Assembly (NCBI GenBank): GCA_020426505.1 | Contig: JAGQPX010000007.1 | Coordinates: forward strand, 1 to 64,000 | DNA from: Planctomycetaceae bacterium | GTDB taxonomy: Bacteria > Planctomycetota > Planctomycetia > Planctomycetales > Planctomycetaceae | DNA length: 64,000 nt | Reading direction: 5' to 3' | In this document: in pieces, positions 46,621-55,786 of the stretch | How positions within the stretch are numbered: position 1 is the first letter of the stretch | Layout of the letters: each line of letters starts with the position of its first letter | Notes under the pieces: model-generated | The model's database searches: none | Seen by the model: the letters and a program-made list of their open reading frames with translations, nothing else | Told to the model about the DNA's origin: nothing | Translations under genes and position numbers: made by a program

Positions 46621-48048
46621 CTACGCGGCCGCAGGAGTCACGATGTCCTCGTGAATCTCGATTTGTCGATGCAGATTTTCGCTCATGTCAGGCAAGTACG
46701 TCTCCCATGAGCGGTTCGGTGATTCGTTAGCGAATTCCGGGTATCGGTTGCCAATGTGGTCGAGCAGACGGCTCCCCATCTCAGACATGACACCCAGGTG
46801 CCTGACGACGGTGGCTGAAATCTCATCCTGAATCTGCTCCTGATTCCGTCGGAGTGTTTCCAGGACGGTGAACATCCGATCTTCCAGGTCCGGCTGGGCC
46901 ACGTTCATCAGCAGATGCTCGTGACCTCGGTCGTGCATCAGGTTGTTGAGACGTTCGTCCATCGACACGCCAGCAGAGGCCACTCCGCCCGGCATGGATG
47001 TCACGACGGCGTGGTAGCGTGAGGACACCATGAGGTCCGCACAACGCAGAATGCTCACAAACTGACAGACGTCGTACTCGCTGGACAGGAACGTGGGCGT
47101 GCCGCCCAACATTCCAGACAGACGTCGCATGGCAAACTGATCCAGCCGCTCACTCGCCGCGATGACCGGGAAGTACCCGCGCTTCTTGCAGAAGGCACTG
47201 ATCGCACCAGCCCAGGCCCGGAGGTAGCAATCAAACTTCGCTTCGACTTCACGATTGGACTGGAAGAAGAACACTCGCGCATAGTGGCTGTTGCGGTACA
47301 AGCCAAGGAGCCTCGCCATGCTCTTGCGGACATGAATCTGAACCGGCCACCAGAAGGGATTGATCGGGCAGGCGATCAGCAGCGGTTCGCCTCGCCAACC
47401 TTGCTTACGGAGTTCCCATTCGCCGTACTCGCGGGGAAGCGGCTCGAAGGTCCAGGCAGTGTCGGTCCCGGTGTCCGATTTCAGTCCGAGCAGTTTGAGG
47501 CGGTCCGTCGACTCCTGATTGCGGGTGACGATGTACGAGTCCCGGCAGTGTTGGGTGACCATGTCAGTCAACACGGGCGTCATGTCCCCCGCTTCCGCTC
47601 CGTAGGCGATCGACAGTCGGTCGTTTGCGGAGGCGAGTCCCATTGCACCGACCATCAACGCGGAAAGCAGATCGGTGAATTTACTTTTGAAAGTCGATCC
47701 TTCGCAGGCGATCACGCCGTCGTACTGGGGGACAAGTCCGTTGAGGTAGCGGGGGAACAGGACCTGTGGCTGGAGTTTGTGCGAGTCTCCGAAGTAGGTG
47801 TTCGCTCGGGGGTCTTCGTAGCGGAAGACGGCTGCCTCAACTCGATCCGCTCCGAGAAGATGGTTGACCTGGCGGATCATCTCCTCGACACGGACGTCGG
47901 CCCCCATGTTGTAGGCGCCGTTGTAGCCGGCGAAGAGCAATTTCAGCTTGTCACCCGGCTGGTGTTCTTCCGACGTCTGTTTTAACCGGTTGAGTTGAGC
48001 GCGCTCGATCGTCCGACTCATCCAGTCGATCATCCATGCATCCACCAT
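46621..48048 (-). CDS. Polysaccharide pyruvyl transferase-family protein
   Basis: The 475-residue protein from ATG 48048 has KLLFAGYNGAYNMGADVRVE near the N-terminus, an N-terminal domain (CEGSTFKSKFTDLLSALMVG, LSIAYGAEAGDMTPVLT) and a C-terminal half with GTPTFLSSEYDVCQFVSILR and VSSRYHAVVTSMPGGVASA. This arrangement matches the CsaB-like/PF04230 family, which transfers pyruvate from PEP to cell-wall or exopolysaccharide sugars. It is larger than CsaB, and the C-terminal 90 residues are extra. No sugar-biosynthesis genes are next to it. Confidence 0.78.
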   Translation of the reverse strand: MVDAWMIDWMSRTIERAQLNRLKQTSEEHQPGDKLKLLFAGYNGAYNMGADVRVEEMIRQVNHLLGADRVEAAVFRYEDPRANTYFGDSHKLQPQVLFPRYLNGLVPQYDGVIACEGSTFKSKFTDLLSALMVGAMGLASANDRLSIAYGAEAGDMTPVLTDMVTQHCRDSYIVTRNQESTDRLKLLGLKSDTGTDTAWTFEPLPREYGEWELRKQGWRGEPLLIACPINPFWWPVQIHVRKSMARLLGLYRNSHYARVFFFQSNREVEAKFDCYLRAWAGAISAFCKKRGYFPVIAASERLDQFAMRRLSGMLGGTPTFLSSEYDVCQFVSILRCADLMVSSRYHAVVTSMPGGVASAGVSMDERLNNLMHDRGHEHLLMNVAQPDLEDRMFTVLETLRRNQEQIQDEISATVVRHLGVMSEMGSRLLDHIGNRYPEFANESPNRSWETYLPDMSENLHRQIEIHEDIVTPAAA

Positions 48049-48549
48049 GCCCACTCTCCTCGCCTCAGCCCGCTGATTGCAATTGTCAGACTTCCGTTGG
48101 TCTGCTCTGAACCGATCCAACCCCGGCCTTCAAGATTTGCAGAAGCACACGGTGTCGGGCAACGTGCTTCCCTAACCGTCGCGACTGTTTCCGGATTCCC
48201 AATCCGAATATGCGGAGTATCCGGACTGGACGACTTGTGCGGGTCAGTCCGAGATCAACTTCGGCGTTGGGGGCGAATGCACTCCACGCATTCTGAAGCA
48301 CTGAGGATGATCGACCGGAGCGACGTACAGTCATGCGGGTTGTGACACACAAGCCTGCTTGTCTGTTCGATAATTGTCGATCTCTCACGTCCGTGGCAGC
48401 GTTTCCTGACGATACATCCTAGAGACATTTTTGACGGCGTCGTTGTGATTGAGGCCGTCTCAACCCCGAATCTGGTGTGGGGATTTCACCCTCCCCGGGT
48501 GAACCGGACAAGGATCACAAAGAGGCATGTTCAGCAGGGAGGCTGGCCA
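48049..48549. other. Intergenic region without recognised gene
   Basis: These 501 bases lie between two divergent genes. A 100-codon frame on the minus strand (48388-48086) has no start signal and Arg-rich unnatural composition, so I do not call it. A near-palindrome TCGATAATTGTCGA lies near 48370. No other feature was seen. Confidence 0.4.
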
Positions 48550-49233
48550 ATGAAGATGCCCGTTGCGGCACGGATGTTCCTGCTTCTTCTGGTGGCAGGC
48601 ATCCAGACGTCCTGTTTGACTTCATCGGCTGATGCTGATGACGGACAATGCGCCAGCCAGCCCGTTTGCAATCGCGTGTATGTCATCCGTGGGGCCGCCG
48701 GCTGGTGGCCCATGCTGCACAAGATGGAGGAGCGTCTCCGACGAGCCGGGTATGAACCGGACGTCTACCATTTCTGTCAGGTCAACGACGCGGTTGACAA
48801 TCTCATCGAACGCAGACGATGTGGAACTGAAGTCGGCCCCGTGCGGATCATCGGCTACAGCCTCGGTGCACATGGCGCCTACAACATGGCGATGCAGGTC
48901 AAGCCGTACGGAATCTGTGTCGACCGCTTGCTGCTGATCGAGTGCTTCTCTTACCCGACCATCACATCGAACGTTCGATGCTGTCTCAACATCTACGAGA
49001 CGCGACGCACCGACGGATGGAATATCTTCCGGGGCACGCCCGTTCTGCGAGAGTCATGCGATACTCAGTTGGTCAACTTGAACGTTGCCACCAATCCACG
49101 ATGGAAGAATGTGAGAAGCTGCAATCACTTCACTATGGCCGATAACGCACGCGTGCAGAACACGGTCGTCCATCTCCTCTCCTGCGACTGCGTCTGGCGA
49201 CACCGGTCCGAGCCGGGCTGCGATCATCCCTGA
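48550..49233 (+). CDS. Secreted Cys-rich alpha/beta-hydrolase-like protein
   Basis: From ATG 48550 (GGGAGG seven bases upstream) the protein has 227 residues with an N-terminal signal (AARMFLLLLVAGIQTSC). The core VRIIGYSLGAHGAYNMAMQ has the GxSxG nucleophile elbow of an alpha/beta hydrolase, and CNHFTMADNARVQNTVV near the end supplies a candidate catalytic His. Fourteen cysteines in the mature part suggest disulfides. The substrate is unknown. No same-strand neighbour is close; a strong bidirectional terminator follows. Confidence 0.7.
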   Translation: MKMPVAARMFLLLLVAGIQTSCLTSSADADDGQCASQPVCNRVYVIRGAAGWWPMLHKMEERLRRAGYEPDVYHFCQVNDAVDNLIERRRCGTEVGPVRIIGYSLGAHGAYNMAMQVKPYGICVDRLLLIECFSYPTITSNVRCCLNIYETRRTDGWNIFRGTPVLRESCDTQLVNLNVATNPRWKNVRSCNHFTMADNARVQNTVVHLLSCDCVWRHRSEPGCDHP

Positions 49234-49263
49234 CGCTTACCATGAAACCGGACACTCCAACAA

Positions 49264-49298
49264 AAGCACCCCGGCTGCTTCGAGCAACCGGGGTGCTT
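49264..49298. terminator. Strong bidirectional hairpin terminator
   Basis: AAGCACCCCGG (49264-49274) pairs with CCGGGGTGCTT (49288-49298); the loop holds a second stem TGCT-TCG-AGCA. A or T residues flank both sides (AAAAG... on the left). It separates the rightward hydrolase-like gene from the leftward rpmB gene and can stop transcription from both. Confidence 0.8.
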
Positions 49299-49323
49299 CG
49301 TGTTTGGGAGCTGCCGAGTCGCG

Positions 49324-49626
49324 TTAGTCCTGCGGTTCGTCGATCGTGAATGGAGCACGCACGACTGGCTTCTCAATGACGCCGGAACGGATGAGGCTCA
49401 CCGGCACGCGGCGACGCACCACCTTGCCGTCCTCGATCACACGGATCTTCTGGAGGTTCTTTTTGAACAACCGGCGTGAGATCCCGGTCGGCTTGCGACC
49501 GTTACCGCCAAGGTACTTCGCCTTACCGCGATAGATGATGCTGTTACCAAAGGTCGGCTTGTTCTCGCCGTACGCTTCGAGTTGCTTTGCTCGCTTGATC
49601 CGCTTGTTCTTTTTGAGAGTGCTCAT
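49324..49626 (-). CDS. rpmB: 50S ribosomal protein bL28
   Basis: This 100-residue basic protein contains [40 protein letters not shown] and [15 protein letters not shown], which match the planctomycete type of bL28 (fuller here than the 60-78 residue enterobacterial form). The usual start with a zinc-binding-like Cys pair (CxxTGK) is replaced by a Lys-rich stretch [16 protein letters not shown]. bL28 sits in the large subunit near the exit tunnel and is needed for late assembly. It is preceded by a 114-base gap holding its likely promoter. Confidence 0.83.
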   Translation of the reverse strand: MSTLKKNKRIKRAKQLEAYGENKPTFGNSIIYRGKAKYLGGNGRKPTGISRRLFKKNLQKIRVIEDGKVVRRRVPVSLIRSGVIEKPVVRAPFTIDEPQD

Positions 49627-49740
49627 TGGTCAAAAATGATCAATCTGTGCGACGCGTAAGTCGCTAGTGTGATAGTGATTCAGTCGAGCAAAGGAGTGTA
49701 CAGGATGCCATCCGCGTTTGCCAAGTGCAGACGGGAAAAA

Positions 49741-50505
49741 TCAAATTACCATCCCGCCATCGACCTGCAACGTCGCTCCGGTCGTGAAGCTGCTCGCATC
49801 TGAGGCGAAGTACAGGGCGGCTCCGATCAGTTCCTCCGTCTCGCCCACGCGGCCGAGGGCCTTCATACTGGTCGACATCTTCTCAGCCTTCGGATCAGCC
49901 CACAACGCTTCGCTGAGTTTCGTCTTGATCACTCCGGGGCAAATGCAGTTCACGCGGATCTTCTGACGGCCCAATTCACGAGCCATCACCTTCGTCAGCA
50001 TGATCACGGCTGCCTTTGAGACCGAGTAGATGCCCTGCATGGGTGACGCAGTCAGCCCGGCGACGGAGGCAATATTGAGGATGGATCCCCCCTGCCCCGT
50101 TGCGATCATCCGCTGTGCGACCAGTCGGGAGAGCATGTACGGTCCCTTGAGGTTGACGTCCATCGTCTTGTCCCACGCCCAGTCCTCCGACTCGACAATC
50201 GGTCCATAGTACGGGTTGGTCCCCGCATTGTTGACCAGCACATTCACCGTGCCGAACTTCTCCTCTGCCGTGTTGACCAACCGCTCGATGTCCTCCGCCT
50301 GTCCGATGTGAGCCGCGACGCCCAGCAGTTTCGCGTCGTCTCCCGTTAACTGCCCGAGAGCCTCGTCCACGTTCTCCTGCTTGCGACTGCAGATGACCAC
50401 ATTCGCACCCGCATGCAGGTACCCCTGAGCAATCGCCAACCCGATGCCGCGCGTGCCCCCCGTGATCAGGGCCGTCTTGCCGTCCAAGGTGAAACGATCG
50501 CTCAT
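49741..50505 (-). CDS. Short-chain dehydrogenase/reductase (SDR) family oxidoreductase
   Basis: The 254-residue classical SDR has TALITGGTRGIGLAIAQGY for NAD(P) binding, NVLVNNAGTNPYYGP, the catalytic Ser (LNIASVAGL) and YSVSKAAVIMLTKVMA (YxxxK), and ICPGVIKTKLSEAL. The closing QVDGGMVI is typical of FabG-like and BDH-like enzymes. It reduces or oxidises a carbonyl substrate; the exact one is unknown. It is divergent from the FadJ-type gene with a 131-base gap, which suggests joint control in acyl-CoA or side-chain catabolism. Confidence 0.88.
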   Translation of the reverse strand: MSDRFTLDGKTALITGGTRGIGLAIAQGYLHAGANVVICSRKQENVDEALGQLTGDDAKLLGVAAHIGQAEDIERLVNTAEEKFGTVNVLVNNAGTNPYYGPIVESEDWAWDKTMDVNLKGPYMLSRLVAQRMIATGQGGSILNIASVAGLTASPMQGIYSVSKAAVIMLTKVMARELGRQKIRVNCICPGVIKTKLSEALWADPKAEKMSTSMKALGRVGETEELIGAALYFASDASSFTTGATLQVDGGMVI

Positions 50506-50636
50506 GGGATTTCTTTCATTGTTGAATCATCGAGAGAACGGGCAAATTGCTCGTGAGGGGCGCGACTGGTATAGTGGCCCACCCTCTCTGGAATTGCAAA
50601 CAATGCGACTTTTTCGACGTGAAGGACAGTCTCACC

Positions 50637-52766
50637 ATGAGTGATCAGGAACTCGTTGCGTATTCGACCGAAGGCGATGTTGCCGTTTTGACCATCAACA
50701 ACCCGCCGGTCAACGCGCTCTCCCCCGGAGTCCCGGAAGGCATTCGTGACGGCGTGGCGAAGGCGGCAGCCGACGATGCGATCAAGGCGGTCGTGGTCAT
50801 TGGCGGCGGACGGACCTTCATCGCCGGGGCCGACATCAAGGAGTTCGGCAAGATCACCTCCGGTCAGAAAGAGCCGGACATCGGCTTCAACGAAATCCTC
50901 AACGACGTCGAAAGTTGTGACAAGCCGGTCGTCGCAGCCATTCATGGCACAGCCCTCGGCGGCGGACTGGAGACCGCGATGGCCTGTCATTACCGCGTCG
51001 CTGTTCCCGATGCGATGGTCGGTCAGCCGGAGGTCAAACTCGGCATCATCCCCGGAGCGGGCGGCACTCAGCGTCTGCCCCGCCTCTGCGGCGTCGCCAA
51101 AGCCGCAGAGATTTGTGCTTCCGGCCGCATGGTCAAGGCGAAGGAAGCCCTCGATAGTGGCATCGTCGACAAGCTTGTCGACGGAGATCTGCTTGAAGGG
51201 GCCATCGAATTCGCCCGGGAACAGGCAGCGACCGGCGAGTCGCCTCGCCGTACGCGTGACATTCAGGACCGCTTCGGCAACGAAGCCGAGTACAAGATGA
51301 TGCTGCAAGGCATCCGTCAGGAGTGTGCCAAGCGGGCCCGAGGCATGCAGGCACCACAACGCAACGTCGACGCGGTCGAACTCGCCCCGCAGTTGCCCTT
51401 CATGGAAGGTCTGGAGAAGGAAGCGGAGATCTTTAAGGAGTGTCTCTTCTCCGACGAGTCGAAGGCCATGATCCATGTGTTCTTCGGCGAGCGAACCGTC
51501 GCCAAGGTACCCGGCATCGGCAAGGAGACGCCCCGGCTGGAAATCAAACAGGCAGCCGTCATCGGAGCCGGCACGATGGGGGGCGGCATCGCCATGAACT
51601 ACGCCAACGCAGGCATCCCCGTGCTCCTCAAGGAGACCGAGCATGAACGCCTCGACAAGGGCGTCGCCATCATCCGCAAGAACTACGAGTCGACAGTCGC
51701 GAAGGGCAAGCTGACCGAAGAGAAAATGGAACAGAGGATGTCGCTGATCAAGCCGACGACGTCCTACGATGGCTTCGAGAACGCGGACATCATCGTCGAG
51801 GCAGTCTTCGAGAACATGGCTCTCAAGAAGCAGGTCTTCGGCGAGATCGACGAGATCGCGAAGGACGATTGCATCCTCGCATCGAACACCTCGACGCTCG
51901 ACATCGACGAGATCGCAGCAGCGACCAAACGGCCCGCGAGCGTCATCGGGCATCACTTCTTCAGCCCGGCCAACATCATGCCGTTGATCGAGATCGTCCG
52001 CGGCAAGGAGACCAGCGACACGGTCATCGCCACGTCGATGGACCTCGCCAAGGGGCTTCGCAAGACGGGCGTGCTTGTCGGCAACTGCTTCGGCTTCGTC
52101 GGTAACCGCATGTTCGAGCAGTACCAACGGCAGGCCCAGTTCCTCATCGAAGAGGGAGCCACCATCGAGCATGTCGACAAGGTGATGTACGACTGGGGCA
52201 TGGCGATGGGGCCACTCGCCGTCGCTGACCTCGCGGGCATCGACGTCGGCATCCGTGTGCATCAGGAGAACGTCGATCAGATTCCCGACGGCTACCGTAC
52301 TGCACTCGTGGGACAGAAACTGTTCGACATGGGCCGCTACGGCCAGAAGACCGGAGCCGGATGGTACAAGTACGAAGGCCGCACTCCTGTCTCCGACCCG
52401 GAGATCAACCAACTCGTCATCGACACGGCCAGGGAAGCCGGTATCGAGCAACGGGAGATTGGCGATCAGGAGATCCTCGAACGCTGCCTGTACTCACTCG
52501 TCAACGAGGGAGCGAAGCTGCTCGAAGAGGGCATCGCCCTGCGATCGGTCGACATCGACATGATTTACATCATGGGTTACGGCTTCCCGGCCTTCCGTGG
52601 GGGCCCAATGAAGGCAGCCGACATCATCGGCCTTAAAGAAGTCTACGACCGCGTCTGCCACTACAACGACCAATACGGCCAATGGTGGGAACCCGCCCCG
52701 CTGCTCAAGCAACTCGCTGAGAGCGACGCGACGTTCACGCAGTATGACATGCAGCGGGCGAAGTGA
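50637..52766 (+). CDS. fadJ: Bifunctional enoyl-CoA hydratase/3-hydroxyacyl-CoA dehydrogenase (FadJ-like)
   Basis: The 709-residue enzyme fuses two beta-oxidation steps. Residues 1-190 form the crotonase domain: GRTFIAGADIKEFGK, AAIHGTALGGGLETAMACHY (oxyanion hole) and PEVKLGIIPGAGGTQRLPRL (catalytic Glu region). From about 305, AAVIGAGTMGGGIAMNYANA binds NAD, and ASNTSTLDIDEIA and VIGHHFFSPANIMPLIEIV hold the dehydrogenase site; the C-terminal domain is present. The length fits FadJ/peroxisomal multifunctional enzymes. No thiolase (fadA/fadI) gene is adjacent. The upstream TTG/ATG extension is not supported. Confidence 0.92.
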   Translation: MSDQELVAYSTEGDVAVLTINNPPVNALSPGVPEGIRDGVAKAAADDAIKAVVVIGGGRTFIAGADIKEFGKITSGQKEPDIGFNEILNDVESCDKPVVAAIHGTALGGGLETAMACHYRVAVPDAMVGQPEVKLGIIPGAGGTQRLPRLCGVAKAAEICASGRMVKAKEALDSGIVDKLVDGDLLEGAIEFAREQAATGESPRRTRDIQDRFGNEAEYKMMLQGIRQECAKRARGMQAPQRNVDAVELAPQLPFMEGLEKEAEIFKECLFSDESKAMIHVFFGERTVAKVPGIGKETPRLEIKQAAVIGAGTMGGGIAMNYANAGIPVLLKETEHERLDKGVAIIRKNYESTVAKGKLTEEKMEQRMSLIKPTTSYDGFENADIIVEAVFENMALKKQVFGEIDEIAKDDCILASNTSTLDIDEIAAATKRPASVIGHHFFSPANIMPLIEIVRGKETSDTVIATSMDLAKGLRKTGVLVGNCFGFVGNRMFEQYQRQAQFLIEEGATIEHVDKVMYDWGMAMGPLAVADLAGIDVGIRVHQENVDQIPDGYRTALVGQKLFDMGRYGQKTGAGWYKYEGRTPVSDPEINQLVIDTAREAGIEQREIGDQEILERCLYSLVNEGAKLLEEGIALRSVDIDMIYIMGYGFPAFRGGPMKAADIIGLKEVYDRVCHYNDQYGQWWEPAPLLKQLAESDATFTQYDMQRAK

Positions 52767-52780
52767 GTGCGCGGCCGAAC

Positions 52781-52854
52781 GGGGGCAGGCACCAATTCGT
52801 GACTCACACACACCGAGTTCAGGTCACGCTACCACCGAATTGGTGCCTGACCCC
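52781..52854. repeat. Inverted repeat of the GGGGTCAGGCACC (REP) type
   Basis: The arms GGGGGCAGGCACCAATTCG (52781-52799) and CGAATTGGTGCCTGACCCC (52836-52854) are 18/19 complementary with a 36-base loop. The sequence matches a dispersed repeat seen in many bacteria, often tied to REP-associated tyrosine transposases. It lies between the FadJ-type and aldolase genes and could serve as a terminator. Confidence 0.75.
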
Positions 52855-52875
52855 TTCCAATCAGTGAGAAACACC

Positions 52876-53757
52876 ATGTCCGACTCAGCCACCGTTGCCG
52901 TCTCCACCAAAGCCCCCGATGACGATGTCAAGCGACGCGTCCTCGAACTGGCCGACACGCCTGAGGCTCGTGAACTCAAGTTCAAACTGGCAGCCGCCTA
53001 TCGCATGCTGGCTGATCGGGGACTCGATGAAGGCGTTGCCGGTCACATCAGTCTGCGGGTCCCCGGGGCGCCGGATCACTTCTGGGTCAACCCGTTCGGC
53101 GTGCTGTTCGAGGAGATCACCGCTGACCAACTTGTGATCGTCAACGAGAAGGGACAGATCGTTGACGGCTGGCCGCTGATCAACCTCGCCGGCTTCATGA
53201 TCCACTCAGCGATCCATCAGGCACGACCGGACGTCAATTGTGCGGTCCACTCTCACTCGCCCGCCGGGTCGACCTTCTCCGCCCTCGGCATCGAACTCAA
53301 GATGCTCGATCAGGTCACCTGCTCGTTCTTCGAGGACCACTCGGTCTACAACGAGTACGAAGGCGTCGTCGTGAACGAGCAAATGGCGGGCGGCATCGTC
53401 AAAGCGGTCGGCAATAACCGGGCCTGTATCCTCGTGAACCACGGCCTGATCACCTGTGCATCCACGATCGAGCAGGCAATGACCGACTTCATCGACCTCG
53501 AACGCAGCTGCGAACTCAACCTGCGTGCCCTGTCCACCGGCCAGCCACTCATCGAAGTCCCCCCAGAGGCGGCCCGTCAGGTGAAGTCAATCTACGCCAA
53601 CGACCGCCGCTGGCCCTTCATGTGGCAAGCCTACATCCGCCAGCTAAGCCGACGCATCAACACAGAATTCGCCCCCGCCAGCTGGGGCGGCGTCGCAGGA
53701 GTCCCAACGACCGAGATGGTGCGTATGAATCTCACACAGATGAAGGCGAATTCGTGA
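52876..53757 (+). CDS. Class II aldolase/adducin-family protein
   Basis: The 293-residue protein has the class II fold motifs GHISLRVPGAPDHFWVNPFG, CAVHSHSPAGSTFSALG (the zinc His pair), and ACILVNHGLITCASTIEQAM. Members include L-fuculose and L-rhamnulose phosphate aldolases and 5-carboxymethyl-type decarboxylases; without further markers the reaction cannot be given. The length is longer than fuculose aldolase (215). It follows the FadJ-type gene after a REP hairpin on the same strand, so it may be a separate unit. Confidence 0.83.
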   Translation: MSDSATVAVSTKAPDDDVKRRVLELADTPEARELKFKLAAAYRMLADRGLDEGVAGHISLRVPGAPDHFWVNPFGVLFEEITADQLVIVNEKGQIVDGWPLINLAGFMIHSAIHQARPDVNCAVHSHSPAGSTFSALGIELKMLDQVTCSFFEDHSVYNEYEGVVVNEQMAGGIVKAVGNNRACILVNHGLITCASTIEQAMTDFIDLERSCELNLRALSTGQPLIEVPPEAARQVKSIYANDRRWPFMWQAYIRQLSRRINTEFAPASWGGVAGVPTTEMVRMNLTQMKANS

Positions 53758-53814
53758 GCCGAGACAAAACTCATCGCTGAGTTGCGATGTACCGCATCTT
53801 ACTGGCCGGGACAA

Positions 53815-54273
53815 TCATTCAGTCTTAAAGAACTCGAAAGTTCCGTCGGACTTGAAAACCACCTTTCTCCGACCGTCCTCCTGCCCCACTCCGGGGACCG
53901 CGGGCGTGTCTGGAGAATGAACCAGCGCTTCGCTGCATCGAATTGACCCCTTTGACTGCCAAACATAAATCGTCCTCTCAGACGTCGAACCGTCCTTCTG
54001 AGTTTTCTTAAACTTGAAGCGTAAGTACTTCCCATCGTCGAGGTCCTGTTGACTGTCGGCCCAAGGGATCCATGCGTCGACTTGCTCGATACCTACGGTT
54101 TTGCCTCGTGGGACCGAAGCATTGTGCCCCCTCTTGTCCGGATTCTCGAAATTGCGAAACTCAACTAAGCCGTTCGTTTCGTTCGCTATCGACGTAATGT
54201 GTGTAACGCCAGCGCTTGACAGTGACACAAAACTACATGAAATGACGATTGCCCAAAATGATGTTCGCAACAT
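53815..54273 (-). CDS. Secreted hypothetical protein, 152 residues
   Basis: The start is fixed by GGAGG about seven bases before the ATG at 54273. A signal peptide (FWAIVISCSFVSLSSAG) precedes a small, basic, beta-rich mature protein: SIANETNGLVEFRNFEN, DGKYLRFKFKKTQKDG and VFKSDGTFEFFKTE. No family is recognised. Lower G+C than its neighbours, together with an isolated position, hints at recent acquisition. Confidence 0.6.
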   Translation of the reverse strand: MLRTSFWAIVISCSFVSLSSAGVTHITSIANETNGLVEFRNFENPDKRGHNASVPRGKTVGIEQVDAWIPWADSQQDLDDGKYLRFKFKKTQKDGSTSERTIYVWQSKGSIRCSEALVHSPDTPAVPGVGQEDGRRKVVFKSDGTFEFFKTE

Positions 54274-54625
54274 CCGTATCCTCCAAGATTGACATACGGG
54301 ATTCCTCTTTTTCTATGACGAATTGGGGGGATTTGTCAGCGTCCGAATTGTTGGCTCGTCTCAGCACATCGTCAAGTTGTAATCTCGCCTTTCGCACCTG
54401 TGGAAAATCTTTGATTGAGGCGTCTTTCCAGCGTGAGACAATGCGTTGTTTGCAAAAAGAATTCGTGTCGACTCGGACATCTGGTTTTTGGGGCGGCTGC
54501 AATCGACGACGGATCAGAATAGAAGCGACGTGTGGCGGTGGTTGACCTGCGGGAGCCCACAGGCCATTCGCTTGGGACTCCACTTCGCTGCGACACCAGC
54601 CAACCATGCAGCACACGATGGCGAG
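54274..54625. other. Intergenic region without recognised gene
   Basis: This 352-base stretch lies between two leftward genes. A 127-codon frame (54616-54233, minus) reads partly like a natural sequence (VRKARLQLDDVLRRANNSDA) but overlaps the next gene's start and has no recognisable domain. I see no firm gene, repeat or terminator here. Confidence 0.35.
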
Positions 54626-55786
54626 TCAATTCTGGCGAAAGTCCATTTCCTCTGGCGTGTGATTCTCATCAAGGAATCCCAAGGCCTCCACGTCCCCCTT
54701 CGTGTAGGCGTCGAAGAATGCTGCGGAGTAGGCGTTGGTGATCCGTTGATCTTCGAGTGGGTCGGAGAACTCCAGGGTGACGTTGCCGTCCTTGTCTTTC
54801 TCGACTCCGATGCCGTCGCCGAAGTTGGGGTTGATTTGTGTCATCTCGGTGAATGTGAAGTGGCCGGCGTCTTTGAAGTTGAGCAGGTACTTAGGTCCGG
54901 TCGCCTTCTCGAAGTAGGCGGTGCTGACCCGGTTGCCCTTCTCCTTCACGGTCCGATCGGCATCGCCCAGAATGACCATGAGCGGGATGGGGCATGGTTC
55001 GCTTTGGTCCTCTCCCTCTTCTGTCCAGAGGGAACTGGCAAGAGTCATCGGCATGGCCGCTTTGATCCGGTCGTCCAGTTCGGTCGTGCGGCAAGTGGTG
55101 AAGCCGCCGAACGAGTGCCCAAACATGCCGATTGCATCAGGAGTCAGACGACCTGACAGCCAGTGGTCGGCCGATTCCGAGAGTTTGGTCAGATGAGAAA
55201 TTAAAAACGAGACATCGTGAGGTCGATCATCACGACGCTCGGGCTCACGGGTTAGCTTGGTGTAGATCATCATGCGATCCGGCAGAATGGTGACGGCTGC
55301 ATTGCCCGTGTGGTCAGCTGCGGCAACGACATAACCATGTGAAGCCAGATACTCCGCCTGATATGTGTTCTGGTGCCGAAAGCCGCCGTTGCCGTGTGAG
55401 AAGATCAGTAGCGGAGACTTCCCCTCACGAATCGCAGCATCGCGATATGCAACGGTCTTGAAACTCTCATTGATCTTGTCGAAGTCGCCGCCGAAACGGG
55501 ACATGGCAAACCTGCCGGCTCCGACTCCCATTTCGTTCAACCAGAAATCGGCGAACGTGTTCTTGGGGGTCGTCGGCTCGTCGACAGTGGGATACCAGAT
55601 CTCGGTGACCAGAGTGCGTGGCTGATGAGTGATTGCACACTCGCGAGCGTCGTCGATGAAGACCTCCGTCCGCACGCCGACTTTGAACGGACCCTGCTGC
55701 CAGTAGTCGACGGCGCGTGCAACTTGAGATGAAACGACGGATGGGCCTATCAGAACGATGGCCAGTTGAATGAATCTCATTTGCAT
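54626..55786 (-). CDS. Secreted alpha/beta hydrolase, PAF-acetylhydrolase-like
   Basis: From ATG 55786 (GGAGAG eight bases upstream) the protein has 386 residues with a signal peptide (FIQLAIVLIGPSVVSSQVAR). Core motifs: LLIFSHGNGGFRHQNTYQAE (oxyanion), AAADHTGNAAVTI, AIGMFGHSFGGFTTCRT (Ser in GHSFGG), PLMVILGDADRTV (Asp) and LNFKDAGHFTF (His). The order resembles platelet-activating factor acetylhydrolase-type esterases; the natural substrate in bacteria is unknown. The gene is divergent from the sialidase-type gene. Confidence 0.82.
   Translation of the reverse strand: MQMRFIQLAIVLIGPSVVSSQVARAVDYWQQGPFKVGVRTEVFIDDARECAITHQPRTLVTEIWYPTVDEPTTPKNTFADFWLNEMGVGAGRFAMSRFGGDFDKINESFKTVAYRDAAIREGKSPLLIFSHGNGGFRHQNTYQAEYLASHGYVVAAADHTGNAAVTILPDRMMIYTKLTREPERRDDRPHDVSFLISHLTKLSESADHWLSGRLTPDAIGMFGHSFGGFTTCRTTELDDRIKAAMPMTLASSLWTEEGEDQSEPCPIPLMVILGDADRTVKEKGNRVSTAYFEKATGPKYLLNFKDAGHFTFTEMTQINPNFGDGIGVEKDKDGNVTLEFSDPLEDQRITNAYSAAFFDAYTKGDVEALGFLDENHTPEEMDFRQN

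Noticed and set aside
48086-48388. A 100-codon minus-strand frame in an otherwise empty region
   Set aside because: Arg/Ser-rich translation, no ribosome site, no recognised family. Kept as intergenic.
50502-52451. A 649-codon open frame on the minus strand
   Set aside because: It lies exactly antisense to the FadJ-type gene, has a composition dominated by Asp, Val and His typical of a reverse-frame shadow, and shows no domain.
54233-54616. A 127-codon minus-strand frame between two genes
   Set aside because: It overlaps the start of the next secreted protein, which has a clear ribosome site in another frame, and has no recognised domain.
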